This document shows positions 17,924 through 26,717 of a DNA stretch of 64,000 bases, piece after piece (positions within the stretch are counted from its first letter, which is position 1; the number at the start of each line of letters is the position of its first letter). The notes under the pieces were generated by a model, which did no database searches, was not told the DNA's origin, and was given only the letters and a program-made list of their open reading frames with translations. Source of the DNA: Methanofastidiosum sp. (GTDB lineage Archaea; Methanobacteriota_B; Thermococci; Methanofastidiosales; Methanofastidiosaceae); contig DAOSDU010000007.1 of NCBI GenBank assembly GCA_035362715.1, forward strand, positions 1-64,000, given 5' to 3'. A program made the translations under genes and the position numbers.

Positions 17924-17996
17924 CGCCGCCAGCAGGACTCGAACCTGCGACCATTCGATTAACAGTCGAGCGCTCTACCTACTGAGCTATGGCGGC
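17924..17996 (-). tRNA. tRNA-Asn (GTT)
   Basis: A 73-base minus-strand cloverleaf has acceptor GCCGCCA/TGGCGGC, discriminator G, D-arm AGCTCAGTAGGTAGAGC, anticodon loop CTGTTAA (GTT) and T-loop GTTCGAGT. It lies 5 bases upstream of the CAT tRNA on the same strand, and both are probably processed from one transcript. Confidence 0.95.
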
Positions 17997-18020
17997 ATGA
18001 AGATTCCGAGTTCAGAATCA

Positions 18021-18030
18021 TATATAAAAC
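18021..18030 (-). promoter_or_regulatory. TATA box for the tRNA-Asn/tRNA-CAT transcript
   Basis: On the minus strand GTTTTATATA lies about 25 bases upstream of the tRNA-Asn 5' end (17996). This is the standard distance between an archaeal TATA box and its transcription start. Confidence 0.65.
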
Positions 18031-18062
18031 TTTCTATCCATTAAAATTTTCTCTAATTATTT

Positions 18063-18980
18063 TTAAAAAACATTTAGTAAATACAAAAGTGGAATTATAG
18101 TGAACCATAAGATGTATGACAATGAAATCTGAAGTAATTTGTCAATTCTATTTTCAATTACATTTTTCATTACTTGTGAAAACAATAGGTATAGGAGTAA
18201 AAATCCGTGAATTATAACAATGAGAAATATCACACTTGAAAACCCAAATATCCCAGAATATAAAAATAAAAAGCTCGAAATAATAGATATTGAAATCGAT
18301 AAGACTGAGATTAGTGACGCTTTTCTTTGACCTAGTATTACTGTAAGTGTTTTTTTCCCTATTCTTTTATCTGCTTCATAATCTGGAAAACCTGCAAGGA
18401 TTATGGCCCCAAAAATAGCAAAGAATAAGGGTATTGATACTAGCCATGGGAGGATAATATTTAGTTTTGGAGATTGTAATAAAAATCCCGCCAATACAAT
18501 GTAAAAACTATGGGTTATCCCAACATCAATTTCTCCTAAACCCCTATATGATAATTTTAATGGTGGAACTGTATAGGCCAAACCCAGTAAAGCTCCAAGT
18601 GCTAATATTAAAAAAGCGTAGATGTTATATCTTAATGTTAAAATAATAGTCAAAGAACAGACAAGAGTAAGGGAGATAAATATCGCATTCTTTGCCTGCT
18701 TGAATGTAATCATTTCTTCTACTATCATTCTAGATCCGCCGGTAAATTGGCTATAATTTTTATTTATTTTATCGGTTTCATAGTCATAATACTCGTTAGA
18801 GATTACAGTTGCAAATTCTATCAAAAACAAAGCCATATACCCTAGGACATAAATAGTCAAATCAAAATTATTTAGTATTTTAAAGGAGCATAAAGCACCT
18901 ACAGTATATGCAAGCCACGTCATAGGGTAAAATTGGAGTCTAGTTATCTTAAGCCAAGAAGCTAACTTATCGTTTTTCAT
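18063..18980 (-). CDS. UbiA-family prenyltransferase
   Basis: The 305-residue protein has about 9 membrane helices and both aspartate-rich motifs of the UbiA superfamily: NEYYDYETD near residue 62 and DYEADKRIGKK near residue 200. These bind Mg-prenyl diphosphate and catalyse prenyl transfer to an aromatic or polar acceptor in the membrane. The TGGSRMIVE stretch after the first motif resembles MenA-type enzymes. Methanogens generally lack menaquinone, so the acceptor is unclear; an archaeal lipid-related or methanophenazine-like product is possible. A second, similar UbiA lies at 34978-35907. The gene diverges from the LuxE/LuxC pair. Confidence 0.85.
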   Translation of the reverse strand: MKNDKLASWLKITRLQFYPMTWLAYTVGALCSFKILNNFDLTIYVLGYMALFLIEFATVISNEYYDYETDKINKNYSQFTGGSRMIVEEMITFKQAKNAIFISLTLVCSLTIILTLRYNIYAFLILALGALLGLAYTVPPLKLSYRGLGEIDVGITHSFYIVLAGFLLQSPKLNIILPWLVSIPLFFAIFGAIILAGFPDYEADKRIGKKTLTVILGQRKASLISVLSISISIISSFLFLYSGIFGFSSVIFLIVIIHGFLLLYLLFSQVMKNVIENRIDKLLQISLSYILWFTIIPLLYLLNVF

Positions 18981-19127
18981 TTAATGCCTTATTAGTTGGA
19001 ATATATTTTAATTATAAATTTTTCTGCCGCCATAAATACCTAAAAATTAGCTTTACCGAAAATTTTTTATATATAGATAAATAATCTAAGCAAATTCTAT
19101 GTGAGGATTATAGTACTTGGTGATTTT

Positions 19128-20414
19128 ATGTTTGATACAGACTTAATTGAGAAACTCGTTTCTTCAGAAAACTACTTCAAAAAAAGAAAAGACGTGGAAA
19201 AATTAAGGCACAAAGCAATTAAAATGTCACACAAATATCATTATGAAAATAATAAATTTTATCATGACTATTGCAAATTGAAAGGACTAAGCGGCGATAT
19301 AAAGTCTGAAGACTTTCATAAAATAGTAATTCCCGATACGGTATTCAAGTCTTATCAGATGGAATCACCTGAAAAGAGCCCCCAAGAATTTAAAAAATGG
19401 ATTGATAGAATCTCTTCAGTCCCCATTGACTTTACCCCAAAGGGTATGGGGTCTCTTGAAAGTTTTCTTCAAGAATTCTATTCTAATGGCATGCTATTGG
19501 GTTTTAGTAGTGGCACTTCCGGAAAACTGACATTTTTACCAAGAGATCCCTTTACTCAATCCATGTTGATTAGATCATACACTGAAGCAATTGATGCAAC
19601 TCTAAAACTTGACAAAGGTAAAGAGAGATTTATTCTTGGGATACCAAAAAAAACATTTTTACAAGTCGGCTTCAATGGAAAAGTTGTAGCTAACCACATA
19701 TCTCCTGGCAACGTTTTTCATGCATTTGATGAATTGAAAGCCGATATAATAAGGCTTAGAATGAGAGGACCAAGATCCTCAAAAGAAAAAGTCATGAATT
19801 ACTTTATTAAGAAAATGCTACCTCGACTTGAGAAAAATGCCATAAGAAATATAGCAACTAAGCTTGAGGAAAATCAAGGAAAAAAAGTTGTTTTTATGGG
19901 GCCACCTTTTTTGATAATTGATACTGCTAAATATATTTTAGAAAATGGAATTAACGCAAAGATCGGGGCAGACAGCTTTTTGGCTTCAACTGGAGGATTC
20001 AAAGGCAGATCAATTGTAAGTAGAGATAAAATGAACGACTTAATTGAAGAAGCTTTTGGATTAGATCCAAAGAGATATATTGACCTTTACGGGATGACCG
20101 AATCAAACTCGATAATGATTGATTGTACCGAGGGTAACACTAAACATATCCCTCCTTGGATGGAAGTTATACTATTCGACGAGAGCATGGAACCAATACC
20201 TCAAGAAGGCAAAGTAACCGGGAATTATGCATTTCTTGAGCCTTCTTCAAAATCTTTTCCTGGATTTATTACTACTGGGGATAAGTTGAAGGTAGATTAC
20301 GAAGGATGCCCAGCGTGCAATAAAACCACCCCAATTCTTCTTAGTATCGAAAGACTTCCCAGAATTGAGAGCAGGGGATGCTCCGGCGTACTTGCAAAAA
20401 CGGTGGCTGGTTAA
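19128..20414 (+). CDS. LuxE-like acyl-protein synthetase
   Basis: The protein has about 428 residues. It carries the adenylate-forming signature SSGTSG (127-132) in a LuxE-type context (GFSSGTSGKLTFLP), a second conserved region DLYGMTESN, and the end motif SRGCSGVLAK. LuxE activates a fatty acid with ATP and hands the acyl group to LuxC. GTG at 19101 is in frame, but the TATA box at 19065-19074 would put the transcript start close to it. The ATG at 19128 has GGTGAT just upstream, so I use that. The luxC-like gene starts directly after the stop. Phenylacetate-CoA-ligase relatives are an alternative. Confidence 0.8.
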   Translation: MFDTDLIEKLVSSENYFKKRKDVEKLRHKAIKMSHKYHYENNKFYHDYCKLKGLSGDIKSEDFHKIVIPDTVFKSYQMESPEKSPQEFKKWIDRISSVPIDFTPKGMGSLESFLQEFYSNGMLLGFSSGTSGKLTFLPRDPFTQSMLIRSYTEAIDATLKLDKGKERFILGIPKKTFLQVGFNGKVVANHISPGNVFHAFDELKADIIRLRMRGPRSSKEKVMNYFIKKMLPRLEKNAIRNIATKLEENQGKKVVFMGPPFLIIDTAKYILENGINAKIGADSFLASTGGFKGRSIVSRDKMNDLIEEAFGLDPKRYIDLYGMTESNSIMIDCTEGNTKHIPPWMEVILFDESMEPIPQEGKVTGNYAFLEPSSKSFPGFITTGDKLKVDYEGCPACNKTTPILLSIERLPRIESRGCSGVLAKTVAG

Positions 20415-21980
20415 ATGTCAAAACTAAAAGGGTATTACCTTCCTAAATCTCTAAAGTCGATAGAGAAAGAAATGGAATTCAGTGAAAAAAAAGTCAACGA
20501 TTATTCTTTGTTATTGCCAAATATTAATCAAGACAACATAAAAGAAATAGTAACTGGACTAAAAGAAAATAGAAAAAAATATCTTATAAATATGCCCTTT
20601 CCAGAAATTGCTAAGATATATGGGGCAGTATCAAGAACGTGGTCAGATAATAACTATGAAAAAAAGAAGATCGCTCTTGAATTACTTCCAGTGTTGACAA
20701 ATCTTTCACCAGAGTTAATAGAGTTTTATCAGTTTAGGTCCATATATAAAATAGATGAGAAGACTATTAATTTTCTATCAACTTTAAAATTACCGCCAGA
20801 TGTTTTTAAGAATTTTACTCCAATTGACAACGCAAATACTTTTGTTAGGGCATACGCAGGATTTAGAGACAAAATTGCACTAAAAAAAATAACTCAGTAT
20901 AACCAAGAACTGGAGTTGGTGACTTACATAACACCCTCTAATGTACCTGGATTTATAGAAAGTCTTGGGATTTTTATAGCAAGCATAGTAAGAGCTTCAG
21001 GCTTAATTAAAACCCCTTCCGTTCAACCTCTATTTGCACCTTTATATGCGGAATCAGTAGCTGAACAAAGCAAACAGATAGGTGAAACTATCGCGGTGGT
21101 ACCGTGGGCAGGAGGGGATAAATCAATTGAGGATGTAATATTTCGAAACTCAAATGTAGTCAGTGTAGTTTCCAGCACTCAAACTGCAATTTCAGTTAAG
21201 GCAAGGGTAGATGAATTAAATAAAAGTGGAAGTTCCATTAAAGGATGTTATCATGGGGGAAAATTTGGAATTGAACTAATCGGGAGAGAAATGGCAAATC
21301 ATGATGTTGCGGGCCTTGCTGCAATTGATGGAATTGGGTATGAAGGATATATGTGCGGGTCTCCTGCTTTTGGATTTTTTGTTGAAGAAGGTGGGGAGCT
21401 GAGCCCATTAGAATTTGCAGAAGCTTTAGCCGGTGAAATGGAAAAAATATCGAGATCAATACCCCAGACTAATTTTTTCAGGAAGTTAAGAGATATTAAA
21501 ATTGGAGAAATAATATCAAGGCCTGAATTCGACGGAGGTCAGAAAATTTTTGCTTCTTCTGAAAATAATTTTGCAGTAATATATGAATCAAATTTTAATC
21601 TAAATCCTATAGGGCAAAATAGATTAATACGTGTCTTTGGAGTTAAGAATCTTGAAGAAGTAATTGGTGAAATGAAACCATGGAAGGATTATCTACAGAC
21701 GGCAGGAGTTGCAATAGGAAATGATAGGCTCAAAATCCTATCAGAGTTAATGGGAAAGACTGGATTTTCAAACATAAGAGTTGTTGGAACTGTAGCTTTG
21801 CCACGATTAGGCGAAGCATGGGACGGATACTATCCAGTATATGAATTTTTCATCCCCGATAGTATCCACTGGACTTCCATCAATACAATTGACTTTGAAA
21901 ATGAGATAAAAGAGCTTACTAAAATAAAGAATGCAGTCGTAAAGAAAGGTGTTTTTAATCCATCTCTTGGAATTCGCTGA
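20415..21980 (+). CDS. LuxC-like acyl (acyl-CoA) reductase
   Basis: The 521-residue protein has the aldehyde-dehydrogenase fold of LuxC. VTYITPSNVPGFIESLG (about residues 170-185) opens the nucleotide-binding domain, and AVVPWAGGDKSIED matches LuxC. Cys314 in GYMCGSPAFGFFVEEGG sits where LuxC carries its acylated catalytic cysteine. LuxC reduces a LuxE-bound or CoA-bound fatty acyl group to an aldehyde with NADPH. The gene abuts the luxE-like gene, so the two probably act as a fatty-acid reductase complex. No luciferase (luxAB) gene is visible, so an aldehyde or wax/alcohol product is more likely than light. Confidence 0.82.
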   Translation: MSKLKGYYLPKSLKSIEKEMEFSEKKVNDYSLLLPNINQDNIKEIVTGLKENRKKYLINMPFPEIAKIYGAVSRTWSDNNYEKKKIALELLPVLTNLSPELIEFYQFRSIYKIDEKTINFLSTLKLPPDVFKNFTPIDNANTFVRAYAGFRDKIALKKITQYNQELELVTYITPSNVPGFIESLGIFIASIVRASGLIKTPSVQPLFAPLYAESVAEQSKQIGETIAVVPWAGGDKSIEDVIFRNSNVVSVVSSTQTAISVKARVDELNKSGSSIKGCYHGGKFGIELIGREMANHDVAGLAAIDGIGYEGYMCGSPAFGFFVEEGGELSPLEFAEALAGEMEKISRSIPQTNFFRKLRDIKIGEIISRPEFDGGQKIFASSENNFAVIYESNFNLNPIGQNRLIRVFGVKNLEEVIGEMKPWKDYLQTAGVAIGNDRLKILSELMGKTGFSNIRVVGTVALPRLGEAWDGYYPVYEFFIPDSIHWTSINTIDFENEIKELTKIKNAVVKKGVFNPSLGIR

Positions 21981-22082
21981 AATGCCTTATTTTATCAAAA
22001 GATTTTTGATTTTTTCTATTTTTTCAGGAGATAAAAAGAAATATTTAAATACTTTGCATGTTAATATATTATAGGTGCTTTA

Positions 22083-22316
22083 ATGGTATATGCATATGTT
22101 TTGATAACAGTTTCAATAGGAAAAATAAAGGAAGTAATTGAAGCTGTAAAGAAGATTGAAGGAGTAATAGAAGCCGATGTTATAACTGGCCCATACGATG
22201 CCATTGCAAAAATAAAAGCAAATGATTTAGGTGAACTTACAAAAACAGTAATCCAACAGATTCATTACATTGAAGGTGTAATTGATACAACAACTGCGAT
22301 AGTAATCTCCGTATAA
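22083..22316 (+). CDS. Stand-alone Lrp/AsnC effector (RAM) domain protein
   Basis: The 77-residue protein is one alpha-beta RAM domain (AYVLITVSIGKIKEVIEAV, GPYDAIAKIKANDLGEL, GVIDTTTAIVISV) with no DNA-binding part. Such SraA/AsnC-like proteins bind amino acids as octamers and may tune full-length Lrp regulators such as the one at 15302. It has its own TATA-like region (ATATTTAAATAC) upstream. The next gene follows 27 bases later on the same strand. Confidence 0.85.
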   Translation: MVYAYVLITVSIGKIKEVIEAVKKIEGVIEADVITGPYDAIAKIKANDLGELTKTVIQQIHYIEGVIDTTTAIVISV

Positions 22317-22343
22317 TAATACTATTTATTTTTTGGTGGTTTC

Positions 22344-23057
22344 TTGAATAAAAGCACAGCTATATGTGATGTATCTCTTTTTGTTTCAAAAAGTAAATAT
22401 TCTCAGGCTGAATCATTGATGAAATCTTTACATATTGAAGAGGTAATAATGCCTGAAGAACTCGTTGATATCCTTATGAAAGTTCATAGAGGAGAAGAAC
22501 TCTTGGGTGAACAAGTTAGAGTCTTATCCTATTGGGCAAAAGGACCAGTTCCCAAGGATGAAGAAATAAGAACTTTTTATGAAACACTTATCGAAAAAGG
22601 AATAAAAATTAGAACAATAAAAGAGTATGTTCTGAAAAAAGAAGTTGAATTGGGGTATACAAAATTAAGAGAGGGCATGGAAAAAGATGAGATGGAAGTC
22701 TATAATAAAAGTTGGAGAAATTTATATAATAAATTCTCTGAAACGATGCCTGATCAAACTGCAATCATATGCTCAAAAATCCTCTCCTTATCTCTTGTAT
22801 TCAATGAGAAAATAGTCGCAGTTAATAGAAAACTTTTGAGATTTCTATTTGATTCTGGGCTAGAAGTATCAAAAGTTACATCTAAGATTGAAATTGATAA
22901 AAATATGGTCGAGCACAATATTATTTTCCTTAATGTTTACGGCTCAAAGACTTTTGAACCGCTTTTTTATGAAATAAAAAATTCAATAAAGGAGAGTACA
23001 GAGATACAGGTAGAACTAGAAAAAGATGTAGGTTCAATCGTAATGTTTAACTTATAA
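22344..23057 (+). CDS. Protein of unknown function, possibly PIN-like
   Basis: The 237-residue protein starts at TTG with GGTGG upstream. The N-terminus (TAICDVSLFVSKSKYSQAES followed by VIMPEELVDIL) resembles the first strand of a PIN nuclease domain, with the aspartate at ICD. However, I cannot find a full set of four acidic catalytic residues, so this is weak. The middle is helical and basic, and the C-terminal 60 residues are strand-rich. There is no signal peptide. It could be in the same transcript as the RAM-domain gene. Function unknown. Confidence 0.6.
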   Translation: MNKSTAICDVSLFVSKSKYSQAESLMKSLHIEEVIMPEELVDILMKVHRGEELLGEQVRVLSYWAKGPVPKDEEIRTFYETLIEKGIKIRTIKEYVLKKEVELGYTKLREGMEKDEMEVYNKSWRNLYNKFSETMPDQTAIICSKILSLSLVFNEKIVAVNRKLLRFLFDSGLEVSKVTSKIEIDKNMVEHNIIFLNVYGSKTFEPLFYEIKNSIKESTEIQVELEKDVGSIVMFNL

Positions 23058-23127
23058 ATACTAAATATATTATAATTTTAATTATCCATTAAAGCTTTTA
23101 AATTCTATTTAATATATTTTTTAGATA

Positions 23128-23142
23128 GAAAGCTTTTTATAT
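23128..23142 (+). promoter_or_regulatory. Thermosome promoter (BRE/TATA)
   Basis: GAAAGCTTTTTATAT combines an A-rich BRE with a TATA box 50 bases before the thermosome ATG. It resembles the promoters at 29664-29678 and 59245-59260. Confidence 0.55.
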
Positions 23143-23191
23143 CACTTCAAATACATCAAAAACTAGCAATATTTTTAATGAGGTGTAAATT

Positions 23192-24859
23192 ATGGCAGAA
23201 ATTAGACAACCAATGAGTGTCCAACCTGAAGGCGCTCAGAGATTTATGGGCAGAGATGCTCAAAGAATGAATATTCTTGCTGGAAGAATAGTAGCAGAAA
23301 CAGTAAAGACGACACTTGGTCCAAGAGGTATGGACAAAATGCTCGTTGACTCACTAGGAGACGTAGTCATCACAAACGATGGTGCTACAATACTTAGCGA
23401 GATGGATATAGCTCATCCAGCAGCAAAAATGATTGTAGAAGTAGCAAAGACACAAGATGAGGAAGTTGGAGACGGTACAACAACAGCAGTTGTCATTGCC
23501 GGAGAACTTCTAAAAAGGGCCGAAGATCTTCTCGATCAAGAAGTACACGCAACAGTTGTTGCATCTGGTTACAAACTTGCAGCTGAAAAGGCTGAAGAAA
23601 TATTGAAAGATATTGGCGACAAGATTACAATCAATGACGATGATATACTTCTTGAAATTGCAAAGACTGCAATGACTGGAAAGGGCGCAGAAAAATCAAA
23701 GGATACCTTAGCACCTTTAGCACTTAAAGCAGTAAAGCAGGTAGCTGTAAAAGAAAATGGAAACTACACAGTTGAAACTGAAGACATTAAGGTAGAGAAG
23801 AAAGAAGGTGGAAGTGTAGAAGATTCAAAACTCATCCAGGGACTTATTATTGACAAGGAAAGAGTCCACGACGGCATGCCAAAGAAACTAAAAGATGCAA
23901 AAATAGCTTTACTTGACTGTGCACTTGAAGTAAAAGAAACTGAAACTGATGCAGAAATTAGAATTACTTCTCCTGACCAGCTTCAAGCATTCTTGGATCA
24001 AGAAGAAGCAATGCTAAAGAAGATGGTAGATCAGATAAAAGCATCTGGCGCAACAGTCGTATTCTGTCAGAAGGGAATTGATGATTTAGCTCAGCACTAC
24101 CTTGCAAAGAGTGGAATATACGCTGCAAGAAGAGTAAAAAAGAGCGATATGAAGAAACTTGCCAAAGCAACAGGTGCAAGAGTTGTAAACAAAATAGCTG
24201 ATCTTGAAGGAAAGGATCTTGGTCATGCAGGCTCTGTCGAAGAGAAAAAGATCGGCGGAGACGAAATGACATTTGTCGAAGGATGCAAGGATCCAAAAGC
24301 AGTAAGCTTATTGTTAAGAGGCGGAACAGAACACTTTTTAGAGGAAGTAGAAAGAGCTCTTGAAGATGCTATAGGTGTCATATCTACAGCAATCGAAGAT
24401 GGAACTATTTGTGCTGGCGGTGGAGCTGCAGAGATGGAACTATCAAAGAGACTTAACGAATATGCAGAAAAGATTAGCGGTAGAGAACAGCTAGCCGTTA
24501 AAGCATTCGCACAGGCAATGGAAGTAATTCCAAGAACTTTAGCTGAAAATGCAGGTATGGACCCAATCGATACAATCGTTGCACTCAAAGCTTCACATGA
24601 AACAAAAGATCACAAGAGATACGGAATTGACGTCTTTGACGGTAAAGTTAAAGACATGATGAAGGCCGGAGTTGTTGAGCCACTTAGAATAAAGGAGCAA
24701 GCAGTAAAGAGTGCTTCTGAATCAGCCATAATGATATTAAGGATTGATGACGTTATAGCCGCAAGCGGAATTGGTAAGAGAAGAGGAATGGGCGGCGATG
24801 ACGACATGGATATGGGTGGCATGGGCGGAATGCCCGGTGGCATGCCTGGAATGATGTAA
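23192..24859 (+). CDS. thsA: Thermosome subunit (group II chaperonin)
   Basis: The 555-residue protein is a CCT/thermosome subunit. It has the N-terminal RMNILAGRIVAETVKTTLGPRGMDKMLVD stretch in pieces, the ATP-binding GDGTTTAVV and the hinge motif CAGGGAAEMELS. The C-terminus ends in the Gly/Met-rich tail GGMGGMPGGMPGMM, which projects into the folding cavity. The protein forms a double-ring ATP-driven folding cage in the cytoplasm. The gene has its own promoter, a clear Shine-Dalgarno (GAGGTG) and a T-rich tract after the stop, so it appears monocistronic. Only one subunit gene is visible here. Codon use looks well adapted. Confidence 0.97.
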   Translation: MAEIRQPMSVQPEGAQRFMGRDAQRMNILAGRIVAETVKTTLGPRGMDKMLVDSLGDVVITNDGATILSEMDIAHPAAKMIVEVAKTQDEEVGDGTTTAVVIAGELLKRAEDLLDQEVHATVVASGYKLAAEKAEEILKDIGDKITINDDDILLEIAKTAMTGKGAEKSKDTLAPLALKAVKQVAVKENGNYTVETEDIKVEKKEGGSVEDSKLIQGLIIDKERVHDGMPKKLKDAKIALLDCALEVKETETDAEIRITSPDQLQAFLDQEEAMLKKMVDQIKASGATVVFCQKGIDDLAQHYLAKSGIYAARRVKKSDMKKLAKATGARVVNKIADLEGKDLGHAGSVEEKKIGGDEMTFVEGCKDPKAVSLLLRGGTEHFLEEVERALEDAIGVISTAIEDGTICAGGGAAEMELSKRLNEYAEKISGREQLAVKAFAQAMEVIPRTLAENAGMDPIDTIVALKASHETKDHKRYGIDVFDGKVKDMMKAGVVEPLRIKEQAVKSASESAIMILRIDDVIAASGIGKRRGMGGDDDMDMGGMGGMPGGMPGMM

Positions 24860-24869
24860 AATAAAAAAT

Positions 24870-24885
24870 AATTTTTTCTTTTATT
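24870..24885 (+). terminator. T-rich terminator after thermosome gene
   Basis: TTTTTTCTTTTATTT follows the thermosome stop by about 12 bases. Archaeal RNA polymerase terminates at such T runs without needing a hairpin. Confidence 0.4.
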
Positions 24886-24946
24886 TAATATTTTTATTAA
24901 ATTTTTCTTAAGCAATCTTTATTAATTTAATAAGACCATTTCTTAT

Positions 24947-25624
24947 ATGGAATGTCAATCCATTATAGAAAAATTAAAGATGATTTCTGACCCTAAAACT
25001 TTAGAGGGAATGTCAAGATACGGAATTAAAACAGACAAGGCATTTGGAGTTTCAATCCCCAATATAAGGGCATTGGCAAAACAAGTAGGTAAAGATCATG
25101 TTTTGGCTCAGACATTATGGGAATTAGGTTATCACGAAACTAAAATTCTTGCCAGCATGATCGACGATCCAAAAAAACTCACAAATGAACAAATGGAGAA
25201 TTGGGCCAAAGACTTTGACTCATGGGATGTATGCGACCAGGTCTGTAATAATCTTTTTGGAAAAAGCTCTTTGGCTTTTGACAAATCTTTTGAGTGGTGT
25301 AAACGAGGCGAAGAATTTGTTAAAAGGGCAGGCTATGTTCTAATGGCAGTTTTAGCAGTTCACGATAAAACTAGGGCAGATGAAGATTTTTTTAAGTTTA
25401 TGCCTGAAATTTTTAATGGCTCAACAGATGAGCGATTATACGTCAAAAAAGCAGTAAACTGGGCTTTAAGGCAAATAGGTAAGAGAAATCTTATTTTACA
25501 TAAAAAAGCTATTGAATATGCACAAAACATTCAAAAAATTGATTCCAAATCTGCAAAGTGGATAGCTTCCGATGCATTAAGAGAATTACAAAATCCAGAA
25601 ATCTTAGAACGAATTAAAAAATAA
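24947..25624 (+). CDS. AlkD-like DNA alkylation repair protein
   Basis: The 225-residue, all-helical HEAT-like repeat protein is of the DNA-alkylation-repair family (PF08713-type). Conserved stretches are GVSIPNIRALAKQVG near residue 34, SWDVCDQVCNNLFGK, FVKRAGYVLMAVLAVHDK, VKKAVNWALRQIGKRN and SAKWIASDALREL. The protein would bind damaged double-stranded DNA and remove N3/N7-alkylated purines. The WDVCD and VNWALRQIGKRN motifs contain the active-site tryptophan/aspartate and arginine positions of the family. It stands alone with its own promoter region. Confidence 0.88.
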   Translation: MECQSIIEKLKMISDPKTLEGMSRYGIKTDKAFGVSIPNIRALAKQVGKDHVLAQTLWELGYHETKILASMIDDPKKLTNEQMENWAKDFDSWDVCDQVCNNLFGKSSLAFDKSFEWCKRGEEFVKRAGYVLMAVLAVHDKTRADEDFFKFMPEIFNGSTDERLYVKKAVNWALRQIGKRNLILHKKAIEYAQNIQKIDSKSAKWIASDALRELQNPEILERIKK

Positions 25625-25688
25625 AAATCCATAACTAATTTAAAGAGTTTTTATATATCTTAATTAGACGTGATCTTGAGGTGTAAAA

Positions 25689-26045
25689 ATGTTAGATATA
25701 GAAGGATTAAGTACTGAAGCAAAGATTGGAAAAATATTGATTTTGGTATCTCTTATATTGGGTATAGTCGGAGTCCTGGGATTGCTTGTCGGTTTTAGCT
25801 TTGGAGCATTATTTCCTTTGAGGTATACGAGAGGATTTCCTCTGTTTGCTGGATTGTTCATGATATTTGTAGCAGTTATTAAGATTTTAGGATTAATAAT
25901 AGGCTTCATAGCATTATCTTCGACAAATCTCAAAAAATTCAACAAAGCAGGCATATACGCTATAATATCCAGTTTATTGCCCCCTCTTGACATAATAATG
26001 CTCATAGGTGGTATTTTATGTCTTATTAGCAAAGAAGCAAAATAA
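25689..26045 (+). CDS. Small multi-pass membrane protein, unknown
   Basis: The 118-residue protein has three hydrophobic helices: ILVSLILGIVGVLGLLVGFSF, LFAGLFMIFVAVIKILGLIIGFIAL and AIISSLLPPLDIIMLIGGILCLI. The short loops are positively charged. GAGGTG sits at good spacing before the ATG, and a TATA-like TTTTTATATATC lies about 35 bases upstream, so this is a real gene. It resembles generic DUF4064-type small membrane proteins, but I cannot assign it. The next gene follows 54 bases later. Confidence 0.7.
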   Translation: MLDIEGLSTEAKIGKILILVSLILGIVGVLGLLVGFSFGALFPLRYTRGFPLFAGLFMIFVAVIKILGLIIGFIALSSTNLKKFNKAGIYAIISSLLPPLDIIMLIGGILCLISKEAK

Positions 26046-26099
26046 TATAATTTTTTTAATTTCAAAAACTATTTAAACGTTTAATGAAATTAGGTTATT

Positions 26100-26561
26100 G
26101 TGAGTTTAACAACAGCTATAGTTAGTTTTTTTTACAATCCGATTATCCTCCCAACTTTGATTGCTTATTTGGCATCTGTTGTTGGAAAAATAATTCATGA
26201 GTCTATCAAAAAGAAACATTTATCCATACAAGTTGCCATACAAGATGGAGGAATGCCAAGTTCTCACACGGCAACAGTTATTGGGTTGTCAACAGCAATT
26301 TTTATGCATGAAGGAATGTCTACTGTATTTTGGGTTTCTCTAGTCTTTGCATTTGTAGTGATGAAGGATGCGACAGGTATAAGGTGGGAAACAGGTCAAC
26401 AGGCGAAGGTAATAAATCAAATGATGAAAAAACTTCGTATGGGAAAGGTAGTTGATGAAGAATTAAAGGAATTGCTTGGACATACAGAGGCTCAAGTTGT
26501 AGGTGGATTTATTGTGGGAGTTATATTCTCTTATTTAGGGTATAATGCTTTTTTTGGATAA
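26100..26561 (+). CDS. Divergent PAP2 family (DUF212) membrane protein
   Basis: The 153-residue protein has the DUF212 hallmarks GGMPSSHTATVIGL (phosphatase-like Ser-His pair), VMKDATGIRWETGQQAKVIN and GHTEAQVVGG. The family is related to acid phosphatase/vanadium haloperoxidase folds and is predicted to act on lipid phosphates in the membrane, though no activity is established. The start is GTG; four helices are predicted. It is full length for the family. Confidence 0.88.
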   Translation: MSLTTAIVSFFYNPIILPTLIAYLASVVGKIIHESIKKKHLSIQVAIQDGGMPSSHTATVIGLSTAIFMHEGMSTVFWVSLVFAFVVMKDATGIRWETGQQAKVINQMMKKLRMGKVVDEELKELLGHTEAQVVGGFIVGVIFSYLGYNAFFG

Positions 26562-26670
26562 TATATTGAATTTGGAGTACTTCTCTTTTCATAAAAATAC
26601 TTTCAAACTAATCCAAATTAGATTTAACTAAAAACCTTTACTTTATCGCTTTTTTTGAGAATTAAAAAAT

Positions 26671-26689
26671 AACTTCTAACAAAGAAGTT
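26671..26689. promoter_or_regulatory. Perfect 7-bp inverted repeat upstream of uvrA
   Basis: AACTTCT-AACAA-AGAAGTT is a perfect dyad 28 bases before the uvrA ATG. It could be an operator for uvrA, or a hairpin ending the upstream transcript, since T residues follow it. Confidence 0.45.
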
Positions 26690-26717
26690 TTTAAGTAAAG
26701 CATCTCCAACAATTTCC

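Noticed and set aside
18002..18019. Short inverted repeat GATTC...GAATC in front of tRNA-Asn
   Set aside because: Five-base arms are expected by chance in this AT-rich DNA; the TATA box already explains transcription.
24223..24588. Long minus-strand frames opposite the thermosome (also 23964-24296)
   Set aside because: They are antisense to a highly conserved gene, with composition typical of antisense translation, and no start signals.
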